Positions 26,137 to 35,275 of a stretch of DNA of 59,145 bases are shown here, piece by piece. The stretch is from assembly GCA_047722305.1 (NCBI GenBank), contig JBDNYM010000008.1, positions 1-59,145 on the forward strand, written 5' to 3'. The position numbers were made by a program, and so were the translations under genes. The stretch comes from JAKVJE01 sp047722305. GTDB lineage: Bacteria; Actinomycetota; Actinomycetes; Actinomycetales; Microbacteriaceae. The notes under the pieces were generated by a model. The model was not told the origin of the DNA. It did no database searches and worked only from the letters and a program-made list of their open reading frames with translations. Each line of letters opens with the position of its first letter. Within the stretch, counting starts at the first letter, position 1.

Positions 26137-26649
26137 ATGAATGCGCAGCCCCAACGTCACCTCCACAGCGTCCCCGAGGCGGGCGCGCCGGAGCCGCTCT
26201 GGCTGCAGATCGCCGAGGCGGCCAGCGCCGGTCGTCCCCGCGATCACACCGCCACGCTGCGACTGTTCACGGCACTGCTCGGCTTCATGCCCGCCGAGGA
26301 CCCCCGCACGCTCTACTACCTCGGGCATGCCTACGCGCAGGCCGGCAACCCGGTCGCCGCGTCCAGTTTCCTGGAATTCGCGCTGAAGAAGGGGCTCGCA
26401 GCCCCCGTCCGGGGACAGGCCTACCTCGAACTCGCCAGTGCCCTGCGGCACATCGACCGTGTGGCCGCCGCGCTGGAGTGGCTGGATGCCGGCATCGCCG
26501 ACCCCGCCAATGCACCGTTCGCCGACGCGCTGACCGCCTACCAGGTGGTCATCCTGCACGACTCGGAGCAGTACCGCGCCGCCGCACACGCCGCCATCCA
26601 GCGGCTGGCGCCCCACCTCGACCAGTACATCCCCGACTCGCTGCCGTAA
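26137..26649 (+). CDS. small TPR-like helical protein
   Basis: 170 residues, all-helical by composition, with TPR-like units: PRTLYYLGHAYAQAGNPVAASSFLEFAL near residue 65 and RGQAYLELASALRHIDRVAAALEWLDAG near 95. This resembles the TPR_5-type small tetratricopeptide proteins, which act as scaffolds. No signal peptide. Leaderless promoter. Function unknown. Confidence 0.75.
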   Translation: MNAQPQRHLHSVPEAGAPEPLWLQIAEAASAGRPRDHTATLRLFTALLGFMPAEDPRTLYYLGHAYAQAGNPVAASSFLEFALKKGLAAPVRGQAYLELASALRHIDRVAAALEWLDAGIADPANAPFADALTAYQVVILHDSEQYRAAAHAAIQRLAPHLDQYIPDSLP

Positions 26650-26712
26650 CGGGCGCGGGCCGGGCTGTCAGAGTCCAGAAGAATACCCTCCGCCCCCCCT
26701 TCGGAAGTACAA

Positions 26713-26731
26713 TGAGCGCACAAACAGCTCA
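26713..26731. promoter_or_regulatory. possible toxin-antitoxin operator
   Basis: Inverted repeat TGAGC-n9-GCTCA upstream of the antitoxin. Short arms; a candidate autoregulatory site only. Confidence 0.3.
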
Positions 26732-26748
26732 CAATCGGAGAGGATGGG

Positions 26749-27006
26749 ATGATGGAACTCGATACCCGCATCCAGGTGCGCACCAGCAGACAGCTCAAAG
26801 ATCAGGCCACGCAGACGCTCGACCGGATGGGCATCGACATGCCCACCGCCATCAACATGTTCCTCAACCAGGTCGTCCACGACCAGGCGCTGCCCTTTCA
26901 ACCCAGCCTGCCGCCGTACGAGGAGGCGATCCGCGCCGCCGAGGCCGAGCCGGCGATCAAGGTGAAAGACCTCGACGAGCTCACGACCCTCATCGACCGT
27001 GCGTGA
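26749..27006 (+). CDS. RelB/DinJ family antitoxin
   Basis: 85 residues. The N-terminal ribbon-helix-helix TRIQVRTSRQLKDQATQTLDRMGIDMPTAINMFLNQVV is the DinJ/RelB DNA-binding dimerisation domain, and the C-terminal half is the toxin-binding tail. Two adjacent ATGs (26749, 26752); GGAGAGG lies upstream of both. The stop overlaps the toxin start by 8 bases, the usual translational coupling. Probably represses its own operon. Confidence 0.92.
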   Translation: MMELDTRIQVRTSRQLKDQATQTLDRMGIDMPTAINMFLNQVVHDQALPFQPSLPPYEEAIRAAEAEPAIKVKDLDELTTLIDRA

Positions 27007-27268
27007 GATCGCCTACCGGCCGGCGTTCCTGCGGGATGTGAAGCGCCTCAAGCGCAAGCACTACGACATGGATGCGCTCAAAGCCGCACTCCGGGCCGTC
27101 GCCAGTCAGGATGCGGATTGGCTTCGCCAGCACCGCGATCACCAACTCATCGGCAGTCTGCGCAACTACCGGGAGCTGCACATCCAAGCCGACTGGCTAC
27201 TTCTCTACGCTCTCGACGGCGACACCTTGACCGTCGCCCGCACCGGCAGCCACGACGAACTTCTCTGA
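26999..27268 (+). CDS. YafQ/RelE family mRNA interferase toxin
   Basis: 89 residues, matching the YafQ branch: YRPAFLRDVKRLKRKHYDMD at the N-terminus, HQLIGSLRNYRELHIQADWLLLY in the core and ARTGSHDELL at the end, with the catalytic-type His residues (HRDH, ELHI, SHDELL) kept. YafQ cleaves mRNA at the ribosome. GTG start inside the antitoxin gene. Appears intact. Confidence 0.92.
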   Translation: MREIAYRPAFLRDVKRLKRKHYDMDALKAALRAVASQDADWLRQHRDHQLIGSLRNYRELHIQADWLLLYALDGDTLTVARTGSHDELL

Positions 27269-27324
27269 TCAGCCAGCACTCCGGGACAGCTGATCCTTCC
27301 CCCTGACAGAACCGCGCGCGCCGC

Positions 27325-28821
27325 TCACTCGCCGCGGGAGTGGCGCACCATGTCCTCGCGCGAGACGACCTTGACGCGCTCGCGCCCCGCATCGGCGCCG
27401 AGCTGGTGCTCGTAGGCGTCGAGGCGGTGCCAGGCCGGCAGATCGAGGAACTGGACGCCCCGCTCGCGCAGCAGGCGCACGACGGCCTCCGCATCCCGCG
27501 ACTCGGGGCGCCATCCCCGCCCCGCCGCGAGGTCCTCGATCAGGTGGGTGACCGTCTCGCGCGCGTCGGACTTGGTCGAGCCGATCAGGCCGACCGGGCC
27601 GCGCTTGATCCACCCGGTGGTGTACTCGCCCGGGATGGCGGCCGCAGCGCTGGCATCCGCAGCGCTGACATCCACAGCCGCGGCATCCGCGACCACCCGC
27701 CCCTCGACGTTGGCGATCACGCCCCGCGCGGCGTCGTAGGGCACCTCGGGCAGCGGCGAGCCCTGGTAGCCGATCGCGTGGTACACCTGCCCGACCGGGA
27801 AGTCGCGCAGCTCGGCGGTGCCGACCAGGGTGCCGTCGGGCTCAGTGCGGGTGCGCTCCATCCGCAGGCCGGTCACCCGGTCCGTGCCGAGCACGGCCAC
27901 CGGGCGCCACCGGAAGTGGAAGTGGATGCGCCGCGCCGCGCCCGTCTGGGGGCGGCGGCGCCACTCGTCGAAGATGCGGCGCAGCACCTTCTTCTGGTTG
28001 GTGGCGGCGAATGCGGCGTCGGAGAACGGCTCCGGCGCGAAGTCGTCCTCGTCGAGCAGGATGTCGACGTCGGGCACCTGCCCGAGCTCCCGGGTCTCCA
28101 GGGGGCTGAATTTCACCGCGCCCGGGCCCCGGCGTCCGAAGACGTGGACGTCGGTGACCTGCGACGCACGCAGCCCGTCCTCCACCCCGGCGGGGATCTC
28201 GGTGACGGTCAGCGCATCGACCGGCTTGGCGAGGATGCGGGTCACGTCGAGGGCCACGTTGCCGTTGCCGATCACCGCCACCTGCGACTGGTCCAGCGGC
28301 CAGGTGCGGGGGAAATCGGGATGCGCGTCGTACCAGCCGACGAACCGGGCCGCCCCGAACGACCCGGGCAGGTCGGCGCCCGGAATCGACAGGGGCGCGT
28401 CGTCCACCGCCCCCGTGGCGAAGATCACGGCGTCGTAGCAGCGGCGCAGGTCCGCCAGGGTGAGGTCGCGCCCGAAGTCGACGTTGGCGAACAGCCGCAC
28501 CCCGGACCGGTCGAGCGTGTCGCGCAGCGCGTCGATGATCTGCTTGATGCGGGGATGGTCCGGCGCCACGCCGTAGCGCACCAGCCCGTATGGTGCGGGG
28601 AGGCGCTCGAACACGTCGATGCCCACGTCGAAGGGGCGCTCGGCGCGCAGCAGGATGTCGGCCGCATACACGCCGGCCGGACCGGCCCCGATCACGGCGA
28701 TGCGGCGGACCGGGCGACCGCTCTCCGGGACGGGCGCGGCCGGGGCCGGATGCACGCCGGGCACGGCTGAATGCGCGCCGAGATTCGGGTCGCCCATCGC
28801 GGGGGCGGCGTTGTGGGTCAT
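27325..28821 (-). CDS. ferredoxin/adrenodoxin-NADP reductase, FprA type
   Basis: 498 residues. FAD motif VIGAGPAGVYAADIL, the PYGLVRYGVAPDHPRIK block and the NADP motif VIGNGNVALDVTRIL with FGRRGPGAVKFSP are those of M. tuberculosis FprA. It transfers electrons between NADPH and ferredoxins, for P450s or other redox enzymes. A run of imperfect Ala/Ser/Asp repeats (around DVSAADASAAAA) interrupts a loop near residue 390. The ATG at 28821 has GAGGAGG upstream. Upstream of it lies the menaquinone cluster on the same strand. Confidence 0.92.
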   Translation of the reverse strand: MTHNAAPAMGDPNLGAHSAVPGVHPAPAAPVPESGRPVRRIAVIGAGPAGVYAADILLRAERPFDVGIDVFERLPAPYGLVRYGVAPDHPRIKQIIDALRDTLDRSGVRLFANVDFGRDLTLADLRRCYDAVIFATGAVDDAPLSIPGADLPGSFGAARFVGWYDAHPDFPRTWPLDQSQVAVIGNGNVALDVTRILAKPVDALTVTEIPAGVEDGLRASQVTDVHVFGRRGPGAVKFSPLETRELGQVPDVDILLDEDDFAPEPFSDAAFAATNQKKVLRRIFDEWRRRPQTGAARRIHFHFRWRPVAVLGTDRVTGLRMERTRTEPDGTLVGTAELRDFPVGQVYHAIGYQGSPLPEVPYDAARGVIANVEGRVVADAAAVDVSAADASAAAAIPGEYTTGWIKRGPVGLIGSTKSDARETVTHLIEDLAAGRGWRPESRDAEAVVRLLRERGVQFLDLPAWHRLDAYEHQLGADAGRERVKVVSREDMVRHSRGE

Positions 28822-28885
28822 GCTGTTTCCTCCTCGGGCGCCCGGCACGTCTGTGCCCTGACGCCAGGCCGCGCGGGGCGGCCGG

Positions 28886-29944
28886 TTACTTCGAACGATC
28901 GACGATGTACTCGGCCAGCTCGACCAACGCCTGCTTGACCGGCCCCGCCGGCAGCGGAACCAGCGCGTCGGTCGCCTTGGTCTTCCACTCGCGGGCGCGG
29001 CGCAGCGTCTCATCGGTGGCCGGGTCGGCGGCGAGCACCGCCAACGCCTGCGGCAGCGTGACGTCATCGGCCAGCAGCGCCTCGACCCGCCTCACCGTGT
29101 CCGCCGCATGCGAGTCGTGCTCCGCCTCGCGGCGCAGCAGCAGCCAGGGCATGGTCGGGACGCCGTCGCGCAGGTCCGTGCCCGGCACCTTGCCCGACTC
29201 ATCCTCGGTGGAGCGCATGTCGATGACGTCGTCGACCAGCTGGAACGCCACGCCGATCGCCTCGCCGAAGTCGCGCAGCGGCCGGCGGTACTCGACCGGC
29301 GCCCCGGAGACCAGCACCCCGAACTCCGCGGCCGCCGCGATCAGCGACCCGGTCTTATCGGCCAGCACCTGCAGGTAGAACTCGATCGGGTCGGCGCCGT
29401 CGGCGGGGCCGAGCGTCTCGTGCAGCTGGCCCTGGCAGAGCCGGGCGAAGGTCGACGCCTGCAGCTGCAGCGCGTCCTGCCCCAGGGGTGCGATGAGCTG
29501 CGACGCCCGCGAGAACAGGATGTCTCCGGCCAGGATCGCCACGCTGTTGCCCCACGCCCGCTGGGCGGTGGGGACGCCGCGACGCAGGTCGGCGTCGTCC
29601 ATCACGTCGTCGTGATAGAGGGACGCCACGTGGGTGAGCTCGACCACGGTGGCCGCAGCCACCACGTCGGGGGTCGCCCCGTCGCCGAGCTGGGCGGCGA
29701 GCAGCGTCAGCAGCGGCCGCACCCGCTTGCCGCCGGCGCTCACCAGGTAGCGGCCCACCGCATCCACGACCGGATCGGCGCTGCCGGCCTGCTCGAGCAC
29801 GCTGCGCTCGACCTCGGCCAGGCCGGCCTCCATGCGGATCGCGAGCTGCCGGTCCGCGCGGTTCAGGAAGAACCGGCGCACCAGGCGCCGGGGGGTCGAG
29901 GATGCGGCAGGCCGCGCCCCGGTCGGGTCGGTGTGCTCGCTCAC
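28886..29944 (-). CDS. polyprenyl (all-trans) diphosphate synthase
   Basis: A 352-residue class I prenyl synthase. The first Asp-rich motif is LYHDDVMDDAD, the second is FQLVDDVIDM, with GGKRVRPLL and QLHETLG between. Position in the cluster points to the menaquinone side chain (heptaprenyl to nonaprenyl); chain length is not readable here. The start is GTG 29944, overlapping the menG stop (GTGA), so the two are coupled. Confidence 0.93.
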   Translation of the reverse strand: MSEHTDPTGARPAASSTPRRLVRRFFLNRADRQLAIRMEAGLAEVERSVLEQAGSADPVVDAVGRYLVSAGGKRVRPLLTLLAAQLGDGATPDVVAAATVVELTHVASLYHDDVMDDADLRRGVPTAQRAWGNSVAILAGDILFSRASQLIAPLGQDALQLQASTFARLCQGQLHETLGPADGADPIEFYLQVLADKTGSLIAAAAEFGVLVSGAPVEYRRPLRDFGEAIGVAFQLVDDVIDMRSTEDESGKVPGTDLRDGVPTMPWLLLRREAEHDSHAADTVRRVEALLADDVTLPQALAVLAADPATDETLRRAREWKTKATDALVPLPAGPVKQALVELAEYIVDRSK

Positions 29945-30678
29945 GACTGCACCCCGTCTGGGGCGGCGGCCGGGGTCTCCGCACCCGTCCCCGGGTTCGC
30001 CGCCCGGTGCAGGGCCACGACCCCCGCGGTGAGATTCCGGTACTCGACATCGGCGAATCCGGCATCGAGCAGGCGCCCGGCCAGCGCGTACTGGTCTGGC
30101 CAGTCCAGGATGCTCTCGGCCAGGTAGCGATAGGAGGGGGCGTTGCTGCTGGCCCGCGCCGCCAGCGGGAACGCATAGCGGAGGTAGGCCCGGTACACCT
30201 GCGCGAAGCCCGGCAGCACCGGGTGCGAGAACTCGCACACCACCAGCCGCCCGCCCGGGCGCAGCACGCGGCGCATCTCCAGCAGGGCATCCTCCGGGTG
30301 CTGCACGTTGCGCAGCCCGAACGAGATGGTGACCGCGTCGAAGCTCGCATCGGGGAACGGCAGGTCCGCCGCATCCGCCTGCTGCAGGTCGAGGTCTGGG
30401 AAGCGGCGGCGTCCTTCGGCGATCATGCCGGCCGAGAAGTCCACCGCGGTGACGTGCGCGCCGGCCGCGACCAGCGGCATGCTCGACGCCCCCGTGCCGG
30501 CCGCCACGTCGAGCACCCGCTCGCCCGCGTGCAGGTCGAGCGCCCGCAGCGTGGCGCGGCGCCAGCCGGCGTCCATCCCCAGCGACAGCAGCGTATTCAT
30601 GCGGTCGTACGCCGGCGCGGTCTGATCGAACATCTCCGCCACCGAGGCGGGGCGCTTGGTCAGGTCAGCTGTGGTCAC
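29941..30678 (-). CDS. menG: demethylmenaquinone methyltransferase
   Basis: A 245-residue SAM-dependent methyltransferase of the UbiE/MenG family that performs the last step of menaquinone synthesis. SAM motif VLDVAAGTGASSMPL, VTISFGLRNVQHPEDAL and the C-terminal NLTAGVVALHRA are characteristic. The GTG at 30678 is eight bases after a TAGACT box (30692-30687), so a short-leader or leaderless start is likely. Divergent from menF. Confidence 0.94.
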   Translation of the reverse strand: MTTADLTKRPASVAEMFDQTAPAYDRMNTLLSLGMDAGWRRATLRALDLHAGERVLDVAAGTGASSMPLVAAGAHVTAVDFSAGMIAEGRRRFPDLDLQQADAADLPFPDASFDAVTISFGLRNVQHPEDALLEMRRVLRPGGRLVVCEFSHPVLPGFAQVYRAYLRYAFPLAARASSNAPSYRYLAESILDWPDQYALAGRLLDAGFADVEYRNLTAGVVALHRAANPGTGAETPAAAPDGVQS

Positions 30679-30749
30679 AACGCCCGAGTCTACCCGGAGG
30701 ATGTCGCGGGAGCAGTGGTGGGCTTGCCCGGGTCGGGCAATGCTCTGCA

Positions 30750-32162
30750 ATGATGGCGGACGTGATGCAGAACGAGCCGCAGCCGACGCCACCGGACCTG
30801 GATGCGGTGCTCAGGCTCGCCGAGGCGCGCCGGCCGCTGGTCTGGTCGTCGGGACGACGGCAGCTGGTCGGGCTGGGGGATCTGAAACTGATCGGGACGC
30901 CGGGAGCCGGCAGTGCCGACTGGGATGCGAGTGCTGCGGATGCGTCGCCGGCGGGGCGGCTGGCCGAGGCGTGGCGCCGCTACTCGACGCCCAGAGTGCA
31001 GGCCGGAGCCGACCCGCACCGGCTGATCGCGTTCGGCTGGGTGCCGTTCTCGATCCAGTCGGAGGCCCGGGCCCGGCTGATCGTGCCGGAACTCGCCGTG
31101 GGCGGGGAGGATGCGGGCGGTTCGGCAGGTTCGAGGGATTCGACCAGTCCGACCGATCCGAGTCGTCCAGCCGGTCCCGCCGGCCCGGCGCGCCCGGCCC
31201 CCGCTGGCCGGGCCGGGGAGAACCGGCGCACGCTCGCGGAAGTCGAGGCAGCGGGGTCGGCCCATCCCCTGCCCTGGGGTCCGGCGCCGCGCACGGAGCT
31301 GCACGGCACGCCGGACGGACGCACCCGCTTCGAGCGCGCCGTGGCCGCCGGGATCGCCCGGATCGACGCCGGGGACTGCCGCAAAGTCGTGCTCGGCCGG
31401 GAGGTCTCGGGCCACGTCTCGCTCGGCGCGGACCTGCGCCACCTCATACGCCGCCTGCAGCATGTGTATGCCGATTGCTGCATATTCGCGGTGGACGGCC
31501 TGATCGGGGCGAGCCCCGAGCGTCTCGCGACCGTCAGCGGGGGGCAGGTGCGCTCGCGCGTCCTCGCCGGCACCGCCGCCCGCGGCGCCGACCCGGCCTC
31601 CGACCGCCGCGCCGGGCGAGAACTCGAGCGCAGCGAGAAGGACCGGGCCGAGCACGCCTTCGCGCGCGACTCGGTGCAGTCTGCCCTCGCCGGACTCTGC
31701 ACCGACATCGCACTGCAGCGCGACACCGAGCTGCTGCGGCTGCCGAACGTCTGGCATCTGTCCAGCGAGCTGACGGGACGGTTGCGCCCGGGGGCGGGCG
31801 TGCTGGATGCCGTCGCCGCGCTGCACCCGACCGCGGCCGTGGCCGGGACCCCCGCCGCGAGCGCGCTGCACCTCATCGCCGCGCTGGAGGATGCGGATCG
31901 GGGCCGGTTCGCCGGCGCGGTGGGGTGGATCGACGCCGCCGGAGACGGCGAGTGGGCCCTCGCGATCCGCTGCGCGGAGTTCGCCCCCGCCGGAGAGGTG
32001 CGAGCCTGGGCCGGCTGCGGCATCGTCGCCGGGTCGGACCCCGCCCGGGAGTGGGACGAGACCGAGCTGAAACTGCGGCCCATGCGCGACGCGCTGTCAG
32101 CCGCCGAGCGCGACGACGAAGACTCCGGGGCCGGACTCCCGCAGCCGGGCCTCGAGCCCTGA
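30750..32162 (+). CDS. menF: isochorismate synthase
   Basis: A 470-residue chorismate-binding enzyme, chorismate to isochorismate, the entry to menaquinone. The catalytic half starts near residue 190: KVVLGREVSG, GLIGASPERL, VLAGTAARG, the HPTAAVAGTP block and the Mg-binding GWIDAAGDGEW and CGIVAGSDPAREWDETELK. The N-terminal half has a Gly/Ser/Pro insert near residues 125-155. Its last 66 bases overlap the convergent menD gene. Start ATG 30750 has only a weak ribosome site. Confidence 0.92.
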   Translation: MMADVMQNEPQPTPPDLDAVLRLAEARRPLVWSSGRRQLVGLGDLKLIGTPGAGSADWDASAADASPAGRLAEAWRRYSTPRVQAGADPHRLIAFGWVPFSIQSEARARLIVPELAVGGEDAGGSAGSRDSTSPTDPSRPAGPAGPARPAPAGRAGENRRTLAEVEAAGSAHPLPWGPAPRTELHGTPDGRTRFERAVAAGIARIDAGDCRKVVLGREVSGHVSLGADLRHLIRRLQHVYADCCIFAVDGLIGASPERLATVSGGQVRSRVLAGTAARGADPASDRRAGRELERSEKDRAEHAFARDSVQSALAGLCTDIALQRDTELLRLPNVWHLSSELTGRLRPGAGVLDAVAALHPTAAVAGTPAASALHLIAALEDADRGRFAGAVGWIDAAGDGEWALAIRCAEFAPAGEVRAWAGCGIVAGSDPAREWDETELKLRPMRDALSAAERDDEDSGAGLPQPGLEP

Positions 32163-33905
32163 GACCGGGACCCGCCGCACCGGCCATCCGTATGATGCGG
32201 CCAGCGCGACCAGGTCGGCGTCGTGGGGCGTGCGCATCACCTGGTCGAATGCCGCCGGCGGGGCCGTGTCCGCCACTTCAAGATGATCGAAGATGCTGCC
32301 GCCTTGGTCGTCGCCGACCACCGCTTGCACCGGCGGCAGCGCCTCGCCGCGAGGTCGCCACAGCCCGCCCGCGTCGTGGAGAAAGGCGAGGTCGCCGGTC
32401 AGCACCCGCACCAGGCCGCGACGGCGCGGGTGGAAGGCACCGGCAGCGGAAGGCGCCGAGGCTGCCCCCGGCCGGATACCGGGGCGCGCCCAGGCCGCGC
32501 CGATCGCCGTCGACAGGGTGCCGTCGATGCCCGCGAGCCCGCGGTTCGCGTACACCTCGGCATCGCGGGGAGGAAGGACCCGGTCGGCAACGCGCACGAG
32601 CTCCGAGGCGGCGAACGCCACCGCGTCCTCGGGGCCGGTGACGTTCCAGACCGCCGCCACCAGGTCGCGACGGACTTGGTCAGCGTCGTCAGCAGGCTCG
32701 GCCAGCCGACCCCCCGCGGCGATCCATCGCTCCAGCCATTCCCGCGGTGCACGCCCATCGAACTGCACCGTCGCAGCCGCCTGCGACCCCGCGGGCCGGA
32801 ACGGCACCGGGGACGGATCGACCACGATCACGCGGCGCCCCGGCTCCCGCAGGTAGGCCTGCACCGGCCGGGTCAGTGTGGGGCGGCCGTACACCACGAC
32901 CGTGGTCGCCTCGGCCGCCGGACCACGCCGGGCACCGCCCGCGAGGCCATCCGCCAGCACCTGCGCATAGGCGGGGACGACAGCCGTGCCACGCCGCTCG
33001 CCGCTCACGATCTCCGCGCACAGAGGGACATCCGCCCGCTCGCACTGCTCGGCGACCCCGCACGGCGCCCCGGTACCCGCGATGACCACCGTGCCGGCCG
33101 CGGGGACGGCGACGGGGGCCGGGTCGGCGCCAGTCGCCTCCACCGCGGACGTCGCCCCAGGGGAGAAGACCTCCGCGGCCGGCACCCCGCCCATCGGGGT
33201 CCTCGCCTCCATCGATCTCGCAGCCCCCGCACCTGCCACGACCCCGCCCGTGCCCGACCCGTCAGATGCGGCGAGCAACCGGGCGACCTCCGCCGCCTCC
33301 GGCGCGGCACCCGACAGCGGGTCGCGAAACTGCACATTGATCTGCAGCGGCCACCGTCCGACGCGCCCCGCCACGCCACGCGCCACCCGGGCGGCGACGC
33401 GCGGCCCAGACTGGTACGCATCGGCGTTCACCTCGACGCAGTCCGCGACGAACCGGCCGAACAGGCCCGGCTGCCAGGTGGTCTGGTTGGCGCCGATGCC
33501 GAGCAGCTCGTCAGGACGGTCGCAGGTGATCGGGATGACCGGAGCCCCGACGTGCCAGGCCTCCATCACCGCCGGCAGCAGGTGGCCGCCCGCCGAGCCG
33601 GACGTGGTCACGATCGCCACCGGCCGTCCACTGGACTTCGCCGCGCCGAGCGCCAGGAACCCGGCGGCCCGCTCATCGATGCGGACCGCCAGCTCGACCT
33701 CGCCAGCCGCGGCGGCCGCCGCGAGCGCCAGGGCCAGCGCCTGCGACCGGGACCCGGGGCACACCACGAAGCGGCGGACGCCCACCTCGCCCAGCGCTCG
33801 GATGAGCAGCGCGGCGAACCCGCTGGACGCGTTCCATCCCGAATCCGGCCAGCCGGCATCCCCGTCCGACAGGTCGGACGCAGGACGCCCGCCGTCAGCC
33901 GGCAT
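32097..33905 (-). CDS. menD: 2-succinyl-5-enolpyruvyl-6-hydroxy-3-cyclohexene-1-carboxylate synthase
   Basis: A 602-residue thiamine-diphosphate enzyme joining isochorismate and 2-oxoglutarate. The N-terminal Pyr domain has FVVCPGSRSQALALAL and the ThDP-activating Glu in IDERAAGFLALGAAKSSG, followed by VTTSGSAGGHLLPAV. The C-terminal PP domain has ANRGLAGIDGTLSTAIGAA and LTGDLAFLHDAGGL with NDQGG-like DDQGGSIF. Overlaps the PLDc_N gene by 11 bases upstream and menF downstream. Confidence 0.94.
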   Translation of the reverse strand: MPADGGRPASDLSDGDAGWPDSGWNASSGFAALLIRALGEVGVRRFVVCPGSRSQALALALAAAAAAGEVELAVRIDERAAGFLALGAAKSSGRPVAIVTTSGSAGGHLLPAVMEAWHVGAPVIPITCDRPDELLGIGANQTTWQPGLFGRFVADCVEVNADAYQSGPRVAARVARGVAGRVGRWPLQINVQFRDPLSGAAPEAAEVARLLAASDGSGTGGVVAGAGAARSMEARTPMGGVPAAEVFSPGATSAVEATGADPAPVAVPAAGTVVIAGTGAPCGVAEQCERADVPLCAEIVSGERRGTAVVPAYAQVLADGLAGGARRGPAAEATTVVVYGRPTLTRPVQAYLREPGRRVIVVDPSPVPFRPAGSQAAATVQFDGRAPREWLERWIAAGGRLAEPADDADQVRRDLVAAVWNVTGPEDAVAFAASELVRVADRVLPPRDAEVYANRGLAGIDGTLSTAIGAAWARPGIRPGAASAPSAAGAFHPRRRGLVRVLTGDLAFLHDAGGLWRPRGEALPPVQAVVGDDQGGSIFDHLEVADTAPPAAFDQVMRTPHDADLVALAASYGWPVRRVPVSGLEARLRESGPGVFVVALGG

Positions 33906-34341
33906 CGCGCGCGTCCCCGCCGTCGCGGCGGCGCCGGTCCTCCTCGTCCTCGTGGTCGAGGCGGGAGAGCTCCTCCTCCAACCGCTGGATGCGCTCTTCC
34001 GGGCTCAGACCTTGCAGGAAGCGGTCGGGGTCGGACGCGAACGGCCCGGCCGGGGGCTTCCTCCCGGGCCCGCCAGCACCCGCGGGCGTCCCAGCGCCAC
34101 CGGCGCTCCCCGGCCCCGGACCGGCAGCCTCCGCCGGCGCCGCCGCGGCGCGCCCCCACGGCCGCCCCATCGTCCACCACAGCACCGCGCCCAGCACCGG
34201 CAGGATCAGCACCAGCCCGCCCCACGCCCAGCGCGGCAGGATGCGCACGGTGCCCCGGGGGGAGCCCAGGACGTCCACCAGCGACACGACGGTCAGCAGC
34301 AGGACGACGCCGGCGGCGATGAGCAGCACGCGAATGATCAT
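33895..34341 (-). CDS. PLDc_N-domain membrane protein
   Basis: 148 residues. Two N-terminal membrane segments (IIRVLLIAAGVVLLLTVVSL and WGGLVLILPVLGAVLWW) form the short PLDc_N module, followed by a Gly/Pro/Ala-rich stretch and a charged coiled-coil tail (PEERIQRLEEELSRLDHEDEED). Small PLDc_N proteins sit inside menaquinone clusters of many actinobacteria; their role is unknown. Overlaps menD by 11 bases, so it is in the operon. Confidence 0.8.
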   Translation of the reverse strand: MIIRVLLIAAGVVLLLTVVSLVDVLGSPRGTVRILPRWAWGGLVLILPVLGAVLWWTMGRPWGRAAAAPAEAAGPGPGSAGGAGTPAGAGGPGRKPPAGPFASDPDRFLQGLSPEERIQRLEEELSRLDHEDEEDRRRRDGGDARDAG

Positions 34342-34357
34342 GATGCCGTCCCGACGC

Positions 34358-35275
34358 TCACAGCCCGGCCGTCAGGGCCAGCCCGAGACCGGCGGCCGCG
34401 GCGAAGACCAGCGCGGCCAGGCTCGTCCAGCGCAGCGCCTCGACCTGCTGCCGGGGCGTGGCCGGCCGGAGGCCCCGACGCAGGGCGAGCACCGCCAGCG
34501 GCAGCGAGACGAGCCCCGCCCAGGCACCCGGAGCGCCGACGGCCATGGCCACCAGCAGCAGATAGGGCGCGACGATCATGGCGGCGTAGGCGCTGCGGGC
34601 CCGGCGGCGTCCCAGCCGGACGGCGAGCGTGTGCTTGCCGCTGCGCGCATCCGTGTCGATGTCGCGCAGGTTGTTGATCATCAGCACAGCACAGGCGAAC
34701 AGACCCAGCGCGACGGCCGCCACCCAGCACAGCCCGGTCAGCCGCAGGGTCTGCACGTAGACGGTGCCGAGCGTCGCGACCAGGCCGAAGAACACGAACA
34801 CGGCCACCTCTCCCAGCCCCGCGTACCCGTACGGATGGCGGCCGCCCGTGTAGAACCAGGCGGCCAGCACGGCGGCCGCCCCGACCGCCAGCAGCCACCA
34901 CTGCTGGGTGAGCACCACGAGCGCCAGCCCGGCCAGCCCGGCCGCACCGAAGCAGGCGAACGCCGCGGCCCGCACCGTCCGCGGCCGCGCCAGGCGCCTG
35001 CCGGTCAGGCGGACGGGCCCGACCCGCTCGCCGTTGTCGGTGCCGCGCACCCCGTCGGAGTAGTCGTTGGCGTAGTTCACCCCGATCTGCAGCAGCAGCG
35101 CCACCGCCAGCGCCAGCAGCGCGCGGCCGACGTGCGCCGCGTCCAGGGAAGCGGCCAGCCCGGAGCCCAGCAGGACGGGCGCCACGGCCAGGGGCAGCGT
35201 CCGCAGCCGCGCCCCCTCGACCCAGTCGGCGAACGTGGCGCGGCGCACCAGCGAGTCGTCCAGCATCCCGGTCAT
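34358..35275 (-). CDS. menA: 1,4-dihydroxy-2-naphthoate polyprenyltransferase
   Basis: A 305-residue UbiA-superfamily membrane prenyltransferase with about eight helices, attaching the polyprenyl chain to DHNA. The first Asp motif is NYANDYSDGVRGTD and the second is NNLRDIDTDARSGKHTLAVRLG, both complete. The ATG overlaps the menE stop (ATGA). Confidence 0.94.
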   Translation of the reverse strand: MTGMLDDSLVRRATFADWVEGARLRTLPLAVAPVLLGSGLAASLDAAHVGRALLALAVALLLQIGVNYANDYSDGVRGTDNGERVGPVRLTGRRLARPRTVRAAAFACFGAAGLAGLALVVLTQQWWLLAVGAAAVLAAWFYTGGRHPYGYAGLGEVAVFVFFGLVATLGTVYVQTLRLTGLCWVAAVALGLFACAVLMINNLRDIDTDARSGKHTLAVRLGRRRARSAYAAMIVAPYLLLVAMAVGAPGAWAGLVSLPLAVLALRRGLRPATPRQQVEALRWTSLAALVFAAAAGLGLALTAGL

